In this document: piece after piece, positions 1 through 11,329 of the stretch | Layout: each line of letters opens with the position of its first letter | Numbering within the stretch: position 1 is the stretch's first letter | Source of the DNA: Mycteria americana | Lineage: Eukaryota > Chordata > Aves > Ciconiiformes > Ciconiidae | DNA length: 64,000 nucleotides | Reading direction: 5' to 3' | NCBI RefSeq assembly: GCF_035582795.1 | Contig: NW_027445626.1 | Location: 1,426,001 to 1,490,000 of the forward strand | Made by a program: the position numbers and the translations under genes | Notes under the pieces: generated by a model | Database searches by the model: none | The model's input: the letters and a program-made list of their open reading frames with translations, nothing else | What the model was told of the DNA's origin: nothing

Positions 1-3000
1 GTGTTCAACACCGCACCCTGAGTCCTTACGTGTGCAGCTGACAGCAGCGATGCTCATGTGGGTGCAGGGCTGGTCCCTGCGGGACCCCCTGGGGCAGGAG
101 TTGAGGAGGGATTCATTCCCCACACACTGCAGCTCTCCATCCCACATGGGACCCACCCCTTCTCCAAAGTGAGCTGCCCCAGCAACAGGCAGGGCCACAC
201 CACACTGCAGCTCCCTGCAGACCACGTCAGCAAATTTGGGTCCAAAGTGGGAGTCACAGACAGTTTTCCACTGGTCCCCATCATGGATCTCCACACGTCC
301 TGAGCAGCGGCTCTTCCCTTCTACCAGCCGGACAAATCCTGGGAAAAACAAAACCACTGAGACCTCTCTGGCAGTTAAATGCCCACGTTCCCACGTCACC
401 TCCAAGCAAGCCATGACCAAATGGCCCCTTGCACATCCCAGAGGAAGTTGTTGGGGGAGTGTTGGTGACACAAAGACATCCAGGCCCCCCTGCACCCCTT
501 CTCTACACCATCACAGCACTCAAGGGTATGTGTCTGTTGCAGCACCAGGCACTGCTCGCACAATCTGCCGCTGCACAAGGCGCCCTGTGCTGCCTGGCGT
601 GGTCCCACCAGCCCTGCAGTGGTGTGCGCAGTTCAGGTCTGGGAGAACTAGTCCAGATGCTGGGAGAACTGGCCCAGATGATAATGACTACTGCAGCCTG
701 CTCAGCCCGTGCAGAGCTTGCGACCAGGCAGGACCATCTCCTTGACGCAGCCAGAAAAGCACCCTGCTCCCAGGGCTGTTCTGGGGTGTTGGGAGGTTGC
801 TGTTAGGGGGAGATGTCACAGAGCACAGAAATGCTGCAGCTGTTACCATGGCTGGTGCCTGTCCAGCCCTCTCCGATGCCTGCTCGGAGGGGGTGTCCTC
901 AGCCAGGCACACAGGGCTCTGTCCAAAGGTGCACAGGTCCCAAGCCAACATCCAGGCAGAGGGACAGGAGACCTGCATGTCCCCCTGGGATCATGCCGGG
1001 TCAGAGGGTGACAGCAGGCACAGACGAGAGTCAGAAAGTGCTGCCAAAGCCTCTGTTTCATGGTACAGTGTGGGGAACCATGGGCAGGCAGGAGAGGCTG
1101 GGCAGCAGGTCAGCGCTGCCTGCATGGGGCTATGTCCCTGTGGGGCTGTCACAGCCCCAGGGATGTCACAGTACCAGCCTGTGCATGCAGTGATGCAGAA
1201 GGGAGCAGCCAGAGTCAGGCAATGGCCAAGCTCCCAAGCCTTGCAGGAGCTGGGTGGACCACACAGCCAAGCCCTGGGGACAGGCAGTGAAAGGGCTGTG
1301 TGCCACCCTGCTCCTCTCCCAGGGCCCAGCACTCAGGCTCTCTGAAAAGCCCTTTAGATTCAGTTGAGGTACTCATGCCTGTGAAGGGCAATGACCCAGG
1401 GGACCAGCCATCTCATGCCCTTCCACCACGGTGTGCAGTGCCAAGCAAGTCCCCCTGGTTTCTCCAGCACAGGGACCCTAAGCACTGTTGTCTGGGAGCT
1501 GGCAGAATGGGTGGAGACCAGTGGAGATCAGTGGACACCCCAGGGCAGGGATGGAGGATTCATCTGCAGCCCAAGACACTGACTGAAGAGGGGCTGAGAC
1601 ACTGCGGCAGGGTTAGTTCAGCCTGGGCTAGGCTCCCTCTGGGCTTTTCCCAGGCACTGGGAACATCAGCAATGACAGTCCCAGCTCAGCAGTGTGACCG
1701 ACCACATTAGGCAGTACTCTGGTGCCCACTAGTTGCTCCATGAGAGCACACCCAAGTTCCTTCCCCCGTCACATCCCAAGAGGTTGGGAATAGACTGTCC
1801 CCTTACCTGAACACATCACTCCAGCATCACGAACATGAATGCAGTTATGTTTACCCCATCCTCTGTGTGGGCAGTCAGACAGGGCAGACTCGGTGCCATT
1901 ACAGCCAACATCATCCAGCCAAATGGGGCCAGATCCTGGCCCAAAGCCTCCGCGCTGAGGAGCTCCAACAGCAGACCCACAGTCCAGCTGCTTACAAACC
2001 ACTGCTGCGTCGTTCATGCTCCAGTAGTCACCACACACGGTCCCCCACTGGCCCTCATGTTTCACCTCCACTCTCCCAGCACAGTCGTTGTCGCCATTCA
2101 CCAGCCTCACCTCTGCAGCCCCTTCAAACACCAACATGGCACCGGTCAGGAGAGCTCCAAGCTGCAGCACTGCAGGTCTGGGGGAACCCCCTGCCCAGGC
2201 CATGTCAGAGGTGCTAGGGTGGGAGCCCTCTCCCCTCCAGGCTGTCCCCAGTGCGGCGCGGGGATCCCTTCTGTCCCCATGGGCTGCGCAAGGCTAGGGG
2301 TGTGCAGGTCTGGCCCTGCTGGGTCATTCGCCATCCCACCGCACAAGACACCTTCTCCCACCCCAACGGCCGCCTGCCCCCTGCCCACGCACACCTGCAC
2401 ACTGTGCCCAGCCCTGCACAGGGCACCCGCTCTTCCCCAGCCCAGCACCCCCTGAACAGCCCCGTGTACACAGCCCTGCAGCTTCCCATGCAAACCACCT
2501 GCCCTGCCACCATCCAAACCCACCCCCAACCCCAGGGCTTTCCCTGTTCCCACCAAGACCATTCCAGTGATCCCCACACCCACATCCCCTCCTCGCCCCT
2601 GGTGTCAGCCCAGCCCCTGCACTGGGACAGGCCCCCCAGGAAGGATGTCTCTCTACGCAGATGCCCCCATCCCCTTCTCTCTGCGGGGCACAAACTGCCC
2701 TCATGGGCTCAGGGTCCCCTGGAACAAGGGGGCAGCGAGCAGCACACAAAGCCTCTGGGGTACCCCAGGGGTTGGCAGTGCCCTGGGGATCTCTGCCTGC
2801 TGCCATCCCCAGCTAGGCCACCACCGGCTCCAGAGGCACAGTGCTGGGGAACGGGGGGTCCCCAAAGGCTACCCCAGGACAAGGTGTCTCTGCGTCCAGC
2901 CAGGCACAGGCTGCCTCAAACACCGGAGCCCTGGAAAAGGACATGCTCTCTCCCACCCAGACAGGCAGGCACAGGCTCCATGGACTTGAGCACCCTCTGG

Positions 3001-3174
3001 CCCTCACCTCAGTAGCACCTGCAAAGAAACCCCATTCCCGGACACATCCCGATGGCCATGCTGCACCCGCTGGGCCTGGGCTGGGGGACAATGGAACTGG
3101 CACTTACCGCTGCACAGCTGTACCCAGAGGAGCAGCCCCAGCATCCGAGGGGACAGGACTCCCTCTGTGCCCAT
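1..3174 (-). CDS. 5' part of a second WC1/CD163-like SRCR receptor gene (U1 copy, runs off the left edge)
   Basis: Reads leftward and mirrors the gene at 29,049. Exons are 3108-3174 (start codon at 3174, signal peptide, donor GCG|GTAAGTG), 1807-2121 (type [24 protein letters not shown] to GVMCSG) and 30-338 (type [24 protein letters not shown] to SCT). All are phase 1, so the three exons join without a break. Introns are 2122-3107 and 339-1806. Nothing seen disables it, but the rest lies outside the window. The two SRCR exons each differ from the U2 exons at about ten residues, more than the flanking DNA would suggest. Confidence 0.85.
30..338 (-). CDS. SRCR receptor (U1) domain 2, type B exon
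   Basis: 309 nt with acceptor TTTTTCCCAG and donor ACAC|GTAAGG, eight cysteines. It is closer to the 34786 exon of the other gene than to the 31855 exon at several residues ([16 protein letters not shown]). Confidence 0.88.
1807..2121 (-). CDS. SRCR receptor (U1) domain 1, type A exon
   Basis: Eight cysteines, 315 nt, with the same acceptor ambiguity as the U2 exon. I count 19 base differences from the U2 copy. These give ten amino-acid changes, mostly in the second half (for example [10 protein letters not shown] against [10 protein letters not shown]). Confidence 0.88.
3108..3174 (-). CDS. SRCR receptor (U1) exon 1: signal peptide
   Basis: Mirror of 29049-29115 with the same ATG, hydrophobic core and GTAAGTG donor (bases 3101-3107 read on the - strand). 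Confidence 0.8.
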
Positions 3175-3423
3175 CCTGAGCCTCCTGCCCTGCCAGCACA
3201 TCCCTGCTCTGCCTCACGCCCTGCCACGGCTCCTGGGGACTCCTGGGGACAATGGCGACAGGAGGGCAATATATCTCTGCAGATGCCAGCCCAGCTACAG
3301 GACGAGCCAATCAAAGCAGCAGGGCCTTTTTCGACATTATCGGGAGCTATCTCCCCTCCGACACAGCCCGGCCCTCCAATGAACTTCTCCAGCGCCATTC
3401 ATGACCATATATGAGAGACGGCT
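3175..3423 (-). promoter_or_regulatory. probable promoter of the U1 SRCR gene
   Basis: Mirror of 28,800-29,048. The CCAAT box is at 3307-3311 and the TATA-like CAATATATC near 3267-3274. Only about four differences in 245 bp from the U2 copy. Confidence 0.38.
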
Positions 3424-4394
3424 CTGCTACAGGTGTCACGTCACCGTGGTGGGGGGCCGTCACAGGACAGGGCTGCTTGTGTGGGGGTAAATGGATTTTT
3501 CACCCCCTCAACCCTGCTTTCTCAACCAGGAGCACTGAGCATCTCCTATGCCAGGCACAGCCAAGAGCCCAAGGTGAGAGTGTCCAGCCACCCTCGTGCC
3601 GTGGGAAGCACAGGGCTGGGTCTGCGCCGGAGGCTGTGTCAGGAAGGGAAGGAAACAGCCCCTGTCCCTGCTACAGACCCCGCTGTGCTGGGAGCAGCAG
3701 CTGGGAAAGGGCCTTAGCCCAGGCCAGAGCCCCGTCCCAGGAGTGCTGCCTCACCCTTCCTTCCCTGGAGAGCCCCATGGAAGGTCCCTCGCAGGAGCCG
3801 GAGCTGGGACATGTCCCTGCCCTGGCAGCAGACGTGCAGCCCAGAGGCTCAGACAGATCCCTGACTGTCAGCGTGTCACCGAGGGGCCGTTATTCCCCGC
3901 GGGCGCATCGGGAGCTCCAGCCTGCAGGTGCACAAACCACAGCCCACGTGGCCTCGCAGCACTCCCCACGCTCCCCCCGCAGTGCCCAGGCAGGAAGTCT
4001 GTGGTTTCCTCCTGGCGCCGTGCCCAGGCACATCCCTGCGGGGTCCCCGAGCCACCCCCACCCCGACTGCTCCAGCCAGGGCTGCAGGGGCTGCTCCTTC
4101 GGCCTCGCAGGCACGGGGCCGGGCAGCTCCCGTCCTCCGTGAAACCCTTCTGACAGCACACGGCCGCACTGCACCGAGCCCCACAGCCATGGGGTGCCAT
4201 CGGTGATGTCACCACTGCCACTGCTGTGTGCTCATGGGTTATCCTGACGGTGACCTCACACCCTCCTACTGCTGGCACTGTGTGTGCATGCGTTACACTG
4301 TCACACACCTGTGTGCTTTGCATGGACTTCTGCTGATGATGGTTCTTCCAAAAAGCCGTATTTGGGCGTGGTCAATATATTGTTTTGGTGACAT
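3424..4394. other. conserved non-genic stretch upstream of the U1 SRCR promoter
   Basis: About 970 bp with no recognised gene. It is the best conserved part of the two arms. Its longest open frame (3411-4142, + strand, 243 codons) has two residue changes against the mirror copy at 28,081-28,812, but it is low-complexity, overlaps other open frames and has no recognisable domain. Confidence 0.4.
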
Positions 4395-4720
4395 CAGAAG
4401 CACCTACAGAAGCTATGTGCCAGCTCCTGGCCTACCAGCTACTCAGGCACCAGTGACATCACAAGCTCATGCACAGCTCCTGGCCTATCTGCCACTCAGC
4501 CACAGAGGATGTCATAGCATCCACCTCTGATACTGGCCTGCTCCTGGCCTATCGGCCATTCAGGCACCAATGACCTCAAAACCACCTACAGAAACTATGG
4601 GCCTGCTCCTGCCATACCAGCTCCTCAGGCAGCTGTGGCATTAGAAGCACCTACATATGCCATGGGCCTACTCCAGGCCTATGAGCTACTCAGACATGAC
4701 GTAAGACACATCAAAGAGCA
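4395..4720 (+). repeat. tandem repeat, about 64-bp unit, about five copies
   Basis: Diverged units carry CTCCTGGCCTATC, CACTCAGGCACCA, TGACATCA and CACCTACAGAAGCTATGGG in the same order. Mirrored at about 27,500-27,830. Confidence 0.7.
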
Positions 4721-4741
4721 GAGACAACCATCCACAACTCC

Positions 4742-4975
4742 AAAACCTTAGTGTTCCTCAAGGACTGGACATGATTGTCCCCAAAGTCCAAGACCTAGAC
4801 ATTACCCAAGGACTGGAGATGATTGTCCCCAAACCCCAAGACCTTGGTGACCCTCAAGGACCATTGATGACCTACCCTAGACCCCTAGATCTTAGTGTTC
4901 ATCAAGGACCATGAATGACCACCCCCAACACCAAGACCTTGATGTCCCTCAAACCTTAAGACTTTGGTGTCCCTT
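4742..4975 (+). repeat. tandem repeat, 48-bp unit, nearly five copies
   Basis: Units read AAGACCTAGACATTACCCAA GGACTGGAGATGATTGTCCC CAAACCCC with substitutions. Mirrored at about 27,248-27,480. Confidence 0.75.
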
Positions 4976-5162
4976 AAAGAGCAGCAATCATTTTCCCCAT
5001 CCCCCTGACTCCCCTAGACATTTTGGGGGTGCTGGTGGCCACCTCAGCACCCTGTTTGTCCAGGACTCCACACCCCAGAGGACCATGGGCCATCCCACCA
5101 CTGGGGGGTGGATGGTATTTCACCCTGGGGTTTAATTGCCCCTGCCTGTAAAACCCCATCAG

Positions 5163-5247
5163 CAAGAAGACCCGGTAAAGCAGGATGAAAAGTTGGGCCC
5201 AGTCACTGCGACAGCCCCTGTCTGCTTCGGGGGACGCCCCCAGCCAG
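5163..5247 (+). other. exon-like segment a of a captured gene piece (mirror near 26,976-27,060)
   Basis: An 85-nt stretch is bounded by an acceptor-like CTGTAAAACCCCATCAG and a donor-like CCAG|GTAGGG, and both are kept in the two arms. At least one frame is open in the U2 copy. No family is recognised. It may be an exon carried in with its minisatellite-filled introns from a GC-rich gene; this is inference. Confidence 0.35.
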
Positions 5248-5261
5248 GTAGGGTGGGGTAT

Positions 5262-5915
5262 CCCACACTTGTACCCCCTCATTTGTACTCCCAGTTATAG
5301 CCTCCACATTTATAGCCCTTCCATTTATCAGCACCATTTATACTTCCCTAATTTATACCCCCTCTTTATGCTACCCATATACCCACCATGTATTACCCTC
5401 CCCATATATATATCCCCCTATATACCCCCTATATTCCTCTCCCTGTATATACCCCCATATATACTGCTCCCCATTATGCCCCTCCCAATATACAACCTTC
5501 CCCATATGTACCCCCCATTTATACCCCGATTTATACCCCTTTTTAACCATTTTACAACCTCATTTACACACCTCCCCATAGATACCCCCTATATACCCCT
5601 CCCCATTTATAGCCCCCATTTATACCCCCCTTTTTATAGCCCCTCAGTTATAACCCTATTTACACCCCTCCCCATATATATGCCCCTTATACACCCCCAT
5701 ATATATACTCTTTGTATATACCCCCATATATATATATTCTCTCTATATAGACCCCCATATATACCCCTCCCCATTTATAATCTCCAAATATATCCCCACA
5801 TATACAGTTTCCATATATACCCCTCCCCATATATACCCCCTCATATATACCTCTCTCCATATATACCACTCCCAATAGCTACCCCCTATATACACCCACC
5901 ATTTACCCCCGCTCC
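5262..5915 (+). repeat. (TATACCCC)-type minisatellite
   Basis: Irregular 8-15-nt units built from TATACCCCTCCCCATA and close variants. There is strong strand asymmetry: the other strand reads GGGGTATA repeats. Mirrored at about 26,310-26,960 with nearly equal length. A 300-codon open frame through it is low-complexity Tyr/Ile/Pro and is not a gene. Confidence 0.9.
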
Positions 5916-5925
5916 TGTCCTGCAG

Positions 5926-5971
5926 GTAGGTGGAAGTCCTTGGGGACCCCCCCCGTCAGGGGCGCTGTCAA
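5926..5971 (+). other. exon-like segment b between the two minisatellites (mirror at about 26,253-26,298)
   Basis: A 46-nt stretch with acceptor CCTGTCCTGCAG and a GTGAGTG donor in both arms (TCAA|GTGAGT here, CCAG|GTGAGT in U2). One frame reads VGGSPWGPPPSGAL. It lies exactly between the two arrays, as a small exon between repeat-rich introns would. Confidence 0.4.
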
Positions 5972-6039
5972 GTGAGTGTTTTTTGGGGTTCCCCGGGTGT
6001 GTAGGGGGAGCACACCCTTGGACCCCCACGTTGCTCTGT

Positions 6040-7020
6040 GGAGCCCCCAAACTACCCCAAAATTACACCAGGGGCCCCCAGACTACCCCCAGAGACCCCA
6101 AAACTGCCCCAGAGGCCCCCATATTATCCCCAGGGAAGCTGAATTACACCCAGGGACCCCCAAAAATGCCTCAGGGACCCTAAATTGCCCCCAGACACCT
6201 CCAAATTACCCCAGTGATGACAAATCTATCCCAGGGATCACCAGACTACCACAGGGAACTCTCAACCTATACCAGGGACCCCCAAAATTACCCCCAGGAA
6301 GCCCAAACTGCCCCTGGGTCCCCACAGCTTCCCCAAGGGACCCCCAACTTCCCCTGGAACCCCTAAAACTACCTCCAAGGACCTCCAACATCCCTAAGGA
6401 CCCCCAAACTGCACCCAGGGACCTCCAACTGAGTCCAAACTGCACCAGGGACCCCCAAACTGCCCCTAAAGCTGCTTGAATTATCCCCAGGGACCCCCAA
6501 AACTACCCCAGGGATGCCTAAAACTGCCCCCAGGGACACCCAAACTACCCCTAAGACCAGTTGAATTGCTCTCAGGGAACCCAAATTACCTCAGGGACCC
6601 CAAAAACTATCCCTATGGACCCTCAACCTACCCCAGGGACTCCGCAACTGCCCCAGGACTCCCCAACTGTCCCAGGGACCTCAAAACTCCCCTGGGGCCC
6701 ACCACTTTCTAGGGATGCCTAACATCTCCAGGGACACATAGATTTAACTAGGCACCCCCAGATTACCCCAGGGACCCCCAAACTACAACACAACCTTGCA
6801 AACTGCCCCCAGGGACTAACAAAATACTCCCAGAAACCCCCAAAACTACACCAGGGACCCCTAACTTCCTCACTGACCCCAAAACCACCTGCCATGGGAC
6901 CCCAAACTGCCCCCATGGACCCAGAATTGCCCACAGGGAGACCAGGCCTGCCCCCACGGACCACCAACTGATGCCCAACTGCCCCAGGGACACTCAACAC
7001 TACCCCACCGATGCCCCAAA
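6040..7020 (+). repeat. C-rich minisatellite, about 28-bp unit
   Basis: Units such as CCCCAGGGACCCCCAAACTG with variable spacers. The opposite strand is G-rich (GGGGTCCCTGGGG) and could form G-quadruplexes. Mirrored at about 25,190-26,180. Confidence 0.9.
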
Positions 7021-7206
7021 TAGCCCCCATCACCCCCCAGCTCCTAGTGCCCCTACATCCCCTCCGAATTCCAGCCGTCAACGAACTCCAAATCAATCGA
7101 CCCCCCAAAACCAAAAGCGCTTCGGAGGACCCCAGTTCAGCAAGTGAAAATGGGGGAGGATGGGGGGGACCCCCCATCTGCCAGCAGCCCCCCTTCAACC
7201 CCGCAG

Positions 7207-7310
7207 ATCGCCATCGTCCCCCATGAGCAGTGATGGGGAGATGGACAGTGACGATGAAGATTTACGGGGGAGCTGCAAAGGCTGCAGGAAAAATAAGTTG
7301 GGGGGGTCAT
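7207..7310 (+). other. exon-like segment c (acidic SDGEMDSDDEDL stretch), U1 only
   Basis: A pyrimidine-rich CCCCCTTCAACCCCGCAG acceptor precedes codons reading SPSSPMSSDGEMDSDDEDLR, then a frame slip at a G run before a coiled-coil-like ELQRLQEK. This composition looks like a real protein exon, but I do not recognise the gene. The copy in U2 is cut off by a deletion shortly after the acceptor, so it is broken in at least one arm. Confidence 0.35.
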
Positions 7311-7486
7311 GAGGAGGTTTTGGGGGGTCTCCCCAGTACTGGACCAGCTCTGTCCTCTTGCTGGGCTCAGTGTCTGTACTGGGGGAACATCCAGACCTGC
7401 ATGGGCTCACACATGCCCACACCCTGGCAGACCCCAGAGCAGGGCTGTCTGCAAACCCTCACGGGGGCCATGGCCAAGGCAGGGAA
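7239..7486 (+). other. 248-bp segment absent from the right arm
   Basis: U1 reads GATGGGG, about 248 bp, then a similar G-rich run and TGCTGGGGTGGG. U2 joins the two sides directly near 24,985-24,990. The GGGG shared at the edges suggests a microhomology deletion in U2. Confidence 0.75.
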
Positions 7487-8627
7487 GGGGTCGGGTGCTG
7501 GGGTGGGCAGTCAAAGCTGGGTGGCTGCAGGGGAATGAGGCACTGAGGTCGCTTGTGGGAACTGTGCCGGGAGGATGTTTCCCCAGCCCTGAATGCACCC
7601 TGTCCCAAGTGGTGGTTGCACAGCAGAGGTCTAGGGCCACATGTGGGGATGCAGGTGTGGGCCAGCCCAGGGACAGGGACAGGGATCTCAACAAAAGCCA
7701 CGATGCTGCAAGAACCTCCCACACTGATGGAAACCCTAAATTGCCCTCACAATCCCCAGCCAGGCAGGGCTGTCACCCCAGTCAGTGCGATTGCTGTGGA
7801 GACCCCAGAGACATGCTGGGCTGGGAGGTGCAGGGCAGCCAGGACTGACCCCAGCACTCCCAGGAACCTCTCTGCAGCCACAGCAGCTCTCCACAGTTGG
7901 GACAAGGCTCGCTGATGATCTCTCCACGGGAGGGGTCTCTTGGGGCTGTAGCCACTGGCACTGCCTGCTGGGAACCCCAGACCTAGTTCTGAGCCCAGTG
8001 CCCTGCACCACAGCTCTTAGTACCTCCCCTCCCATGCCACCATCCTCTCTCAGGAGCACCACCAAGTGCATTACTCCCTGACCACATATGCAGAGGAGCT
8101 GCTGGAGGTCTTCTCTGCTCACCCATTCTGCCCCAAACCCTGCCTCGGTGTCAGCCCACAGGCACCACCACATTCCCTCTGTGTTAGGTGCTGGGTGTCT
8201 CCACATGCCCTCCTCTGAGCCCAGGCAGGGACCCCCAGGGTGTCTCTCTGCTCACAGCTGGCCACAATGCCTGGCTGTGCAGTCACAGGGAGGGGATCTT
8301 GGTGTTGCCACACTTGGAGAGAAGGTTGTGGCTGCCCTTGTTCACAGTAGGCATGAGGATGTGTCTGGCAGTCAGGAAGGAAAGACAAGGACAAGAGACA
8401 ATGAGGACAAGAAGCAGGCAGGGAAATGTCAAATGAGGTTTAAGGAAAAAACCCACATCTTTATAGTTGATTATGTCTGGGTCTGGGGCCCAGACATTCT
8501 CAATACTCAAGTGGAGAAAGCACTCACCAACCTGATCTAACGGATAAGCTCCCCCTGCTCAGAGCAGAGCGTAGCACTGGACACCTCCACTGCTTCCTTC
8601 TGACTCTTCTTGGCGGCACCTCTGGAG
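7487..8627. other. no gene seen (mirror 23,870-24,984)
   Basis: Arm sequence between the captured-exon block and the CR1 fragment. The open frames here are not alike in the two arms and show no domain. Confidence 0.4.
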
Positions 8628-10610
8628 ATGGCCTAGTCTAGTCTAGAGCGGGATGCCCAAAACAGGGTCCAGCTGGGTTTTGAATATCTCCATGCATGGA
8701 CACTCCACAACCTCTCTGGACAACCTGTTCCAGTGTTCAACCACCCTCACAGCAGAAAAGTGTTTTCTTGGGTTGAGATGGAAGTTCCTGTGCTTCCCGT
8801 GCTCGCGCTGTCTGTCACTGGGCACAACAGAGAAAAGCCTGGCTCCCTCTTCTTCATTCCCTCCCGTCAGGTATTGATACACATGGACAAGATCCCCATG
8901 AGCCTTCCCTTCTCCAGGCTAAACAGTCCCAGCTCTCTCAGCCTCTCCTCCTGAAGGATGCTTGTGTGCCTTCATCATCTTTGTGGCCCTTTGCTGGACT
9001 CCCTCCAGTCACTCCATGTCTCTCTTGTACTGGGCAGCCCAGCACTGGACACAGCACTCCCCACGTGGCTTCAGCAGTGCTGACTAGAGGGGAAGGATCA
9101 CCTCTCTCCACCTGCTGGCAAACCTCTCCTGAACGCAGCCCAGGAGGCTGTCGGCCTGCTTTGCCACACAGCCGCACTGCTGGCTCGTGGCCAGCTTGTT
9201 AGCCACCACGACCCCCTGATCCTTCTCTAGAAACCTGCTTTCCAGGCAGTCAGCCCCCAGCCCCCAGTACTGGTCCATGCCGTTATGCCTGCCCAGGGGC
9301 AGGACTTTGTCTTTCCCTTTGTTGAACTTGATGAGCTTCCTCTCTGCCCACTTCTCCAGCCTGCCCACGTCCTTCTGAGCGGCAGTGCAACCAGCCGCTG
9401 TACCAGCCACTCCTCCCAGTTCTGTATCATCCACAAACCTGCTCACGATGCCCCTGGTCCCATCCTCCAGGACTCCAATCAAAGGCTGAATAGAACGGGA
9501 CCCATATCAACCCCTGGGCTACACTCCTGGTGATTATCCTCCAGCTGGACTTTGTGCCACTGGGCACAGCCCTCTGGGATTCAGGCACTTTTCCATCCAT
9601 CTCATTTTCCACTTCTCTAGTCCATACTTGCTCCGCTTGTCTACAGGGGTATCATGGGAGATGGGCTGACAGCTCCCTGCATCCTCCTTCCTGCCCTGCT
9701 TAAAGATAGGTTTTACATTTGCTTTCTTCCAGTCCTCAGGAACCTCGCCCAATCCCCACAACATTTCCAACATGATGTCAAGTGGCCTTGCAGTGACATC
9801 AGCCATCTTCCTCAGCACTCACCAGTGCATCCCCTCAGGTCCCAAGGACTTATGCACGTGCAGTTCCTTTAAATGTTCCCTAACCTGGGTAAGTTGCACC
9901 AAGGGTAAGTCTTCCTTGCCCTGCCTCTGGTCTTGGGGGCCTGGCATTCCTGCAGGTTGTTCTTACCAGTAAACTCAGAGAGGAAGAAGGCATGGCCCTT
10001 TCTTGGCCCTTTCTGTGCTGTTTGTCACCAGGGCCCCTGGCCCATATAGCAGCAGGCACACATTTTCCCGAGCCTTCCTTTTGCTGCTGGTGTCGTTCTT
10101 AAACCCTTTCTTCATGCCCTTCATGTCCAGATTGAATTACCAGATTGAGATCGAGATGGACTTTGCCTTTCCTAACACTCTCGCTGAATGGTTGGGAGGT
10201 TCATGGTGCCCTCCAGAAGCCTCCTGAGTGTCTTGTGCCCTGCTGTGCTGCCCCTCAGGCAGATGTCTGACTGGGTAATGTCCCCCATGAGGACCAGGGC
10301 CTGCAAATGAGAACCTGCTTCTACTTGTCTGAAGAACGCCTCATCTGCTGCTTCTTCTTAATATGGTTGGTCCATAGCAGACACCAACTACAACGTTATC
10401 CACGTTGCTCTGCCCACTAATCCTCATCCAGCAGCTCTCATCTGGCTCATCACCTGGCACTAGGCAGAGCTCCATCCTGTCCTTCTGCTCACTCACATAC
10501 AGGACAACTTCCCCTGCTCACCGACCTGCCCCGTCCTTCCTAAAGAGACTGCTTCCATCCATGGCTACCCTCCAGTGATGTGAGCTATGTGGCTGTATCT
10601 TGGGTACCTA
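8628..10610 (-). mobile_element. old CR1 LINE fragment (endonuclease and RT), U1 copy
   Basis: On the - strand it shows endonuclease remnants near 10,550-10,380 (VVVGVCYGP), RT pieces near 9,820-9,650 (ANVKPIFKQGRKEDAG), VDDTELGG with the rest of the RT C-terminus at 9,450-9,084, and a CR1 tail down to 8,628. Many stops and frameshifts. Present at the same place in both arms, so older than the inverted duplication. Confidence 0.85.
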
Positions 10611-11329
10611 AGTGAGATTATAGCTCAGGAATTGCCCACACTGTGTGCATTCCTGTCAAGACACATCAGAGGTGTGCCCAGCCATGCTGATTTCCCTGCT
10701 GGAGAAATGAGATTGAGGGCTACTTGACAGGTGCCCACAAACAGCCCTGGTTGAACCCTTTGCTTCACCTCCAACTTCCTTCTTCCATGTTTCCCCCAGC
10801 CCAGGATCTTCCCTTTGGTCATCCTCCAACCCTCCCACACAAGAAGCCCACCTCTGTTTTCCCTTTGCCTACTGTCCCTGGCTTTGCTTGCCTGGTGCCC
10901 TCTGTTGGTGTTTCTGGGATGGCTGCATTGCGAATTCTTACTTTGGTCTGCAAGTCCGGTAGACTAGGACCTCCTTTTATTATCCGTCTTGTCCTGCAGT
11001 TCCTCCTGCTGTCATCTTGTTAGAGGCACCACAGGACAGGGTGGCCAACAGAAACCTCACCACGTTTTACAAGGAGAAGTGGCCAGTCCTGCGTCAGGGG
11101 CAGAATAACCCCATGTATCAAGGCAAGCATGGAGCTGACCAGCTGAGGAGTGAGCCTGAGGAGAAGGCGTGGTTGCTACAAGGGATGCTATAGGAAGCCA
11201 GTGCAGCATGTTGACCATGAATCAGGCCAGCTGCATACGGGGCTGAATTAGGAGGAGTGTGGCCACCCAGAGAAGGGGAGTTAGCTCCTCCCTTGACTCA
11301 GCAGGGGTGTGGCCACATCTGAACTAATC
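10611..11329. other. duplicated spacer without genes (mirrors 21,171-21,894 and 63,372-64,000)
   Basis: Three copies exist in the window. Open frames change between copies. The CR1 insertion site of U3 lies in this segment. Confidence 0.4.

Noticed and set aside
4395-4975. Regular repeats that could suggest a CRISPR array
   Set aside because: Eukaryotic context, adjoining tandem units without unique spacers, and no cas-like gene.
5262-5915. Interstitial telomere-like repeat
   Set aside because: The unit is GGGGTATA-like, not TTAGGG, and is irregular in length.
5185-6183. 332-codon open frame rich in Tyr, Ile and Pro (similar frames in the mirror array near 26,041-26,834)
   Set aside because: It is a by-product of the TATACCCC minisatellite, which has few stops in some frames. 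No domain, and the repeat unit explains the composition.
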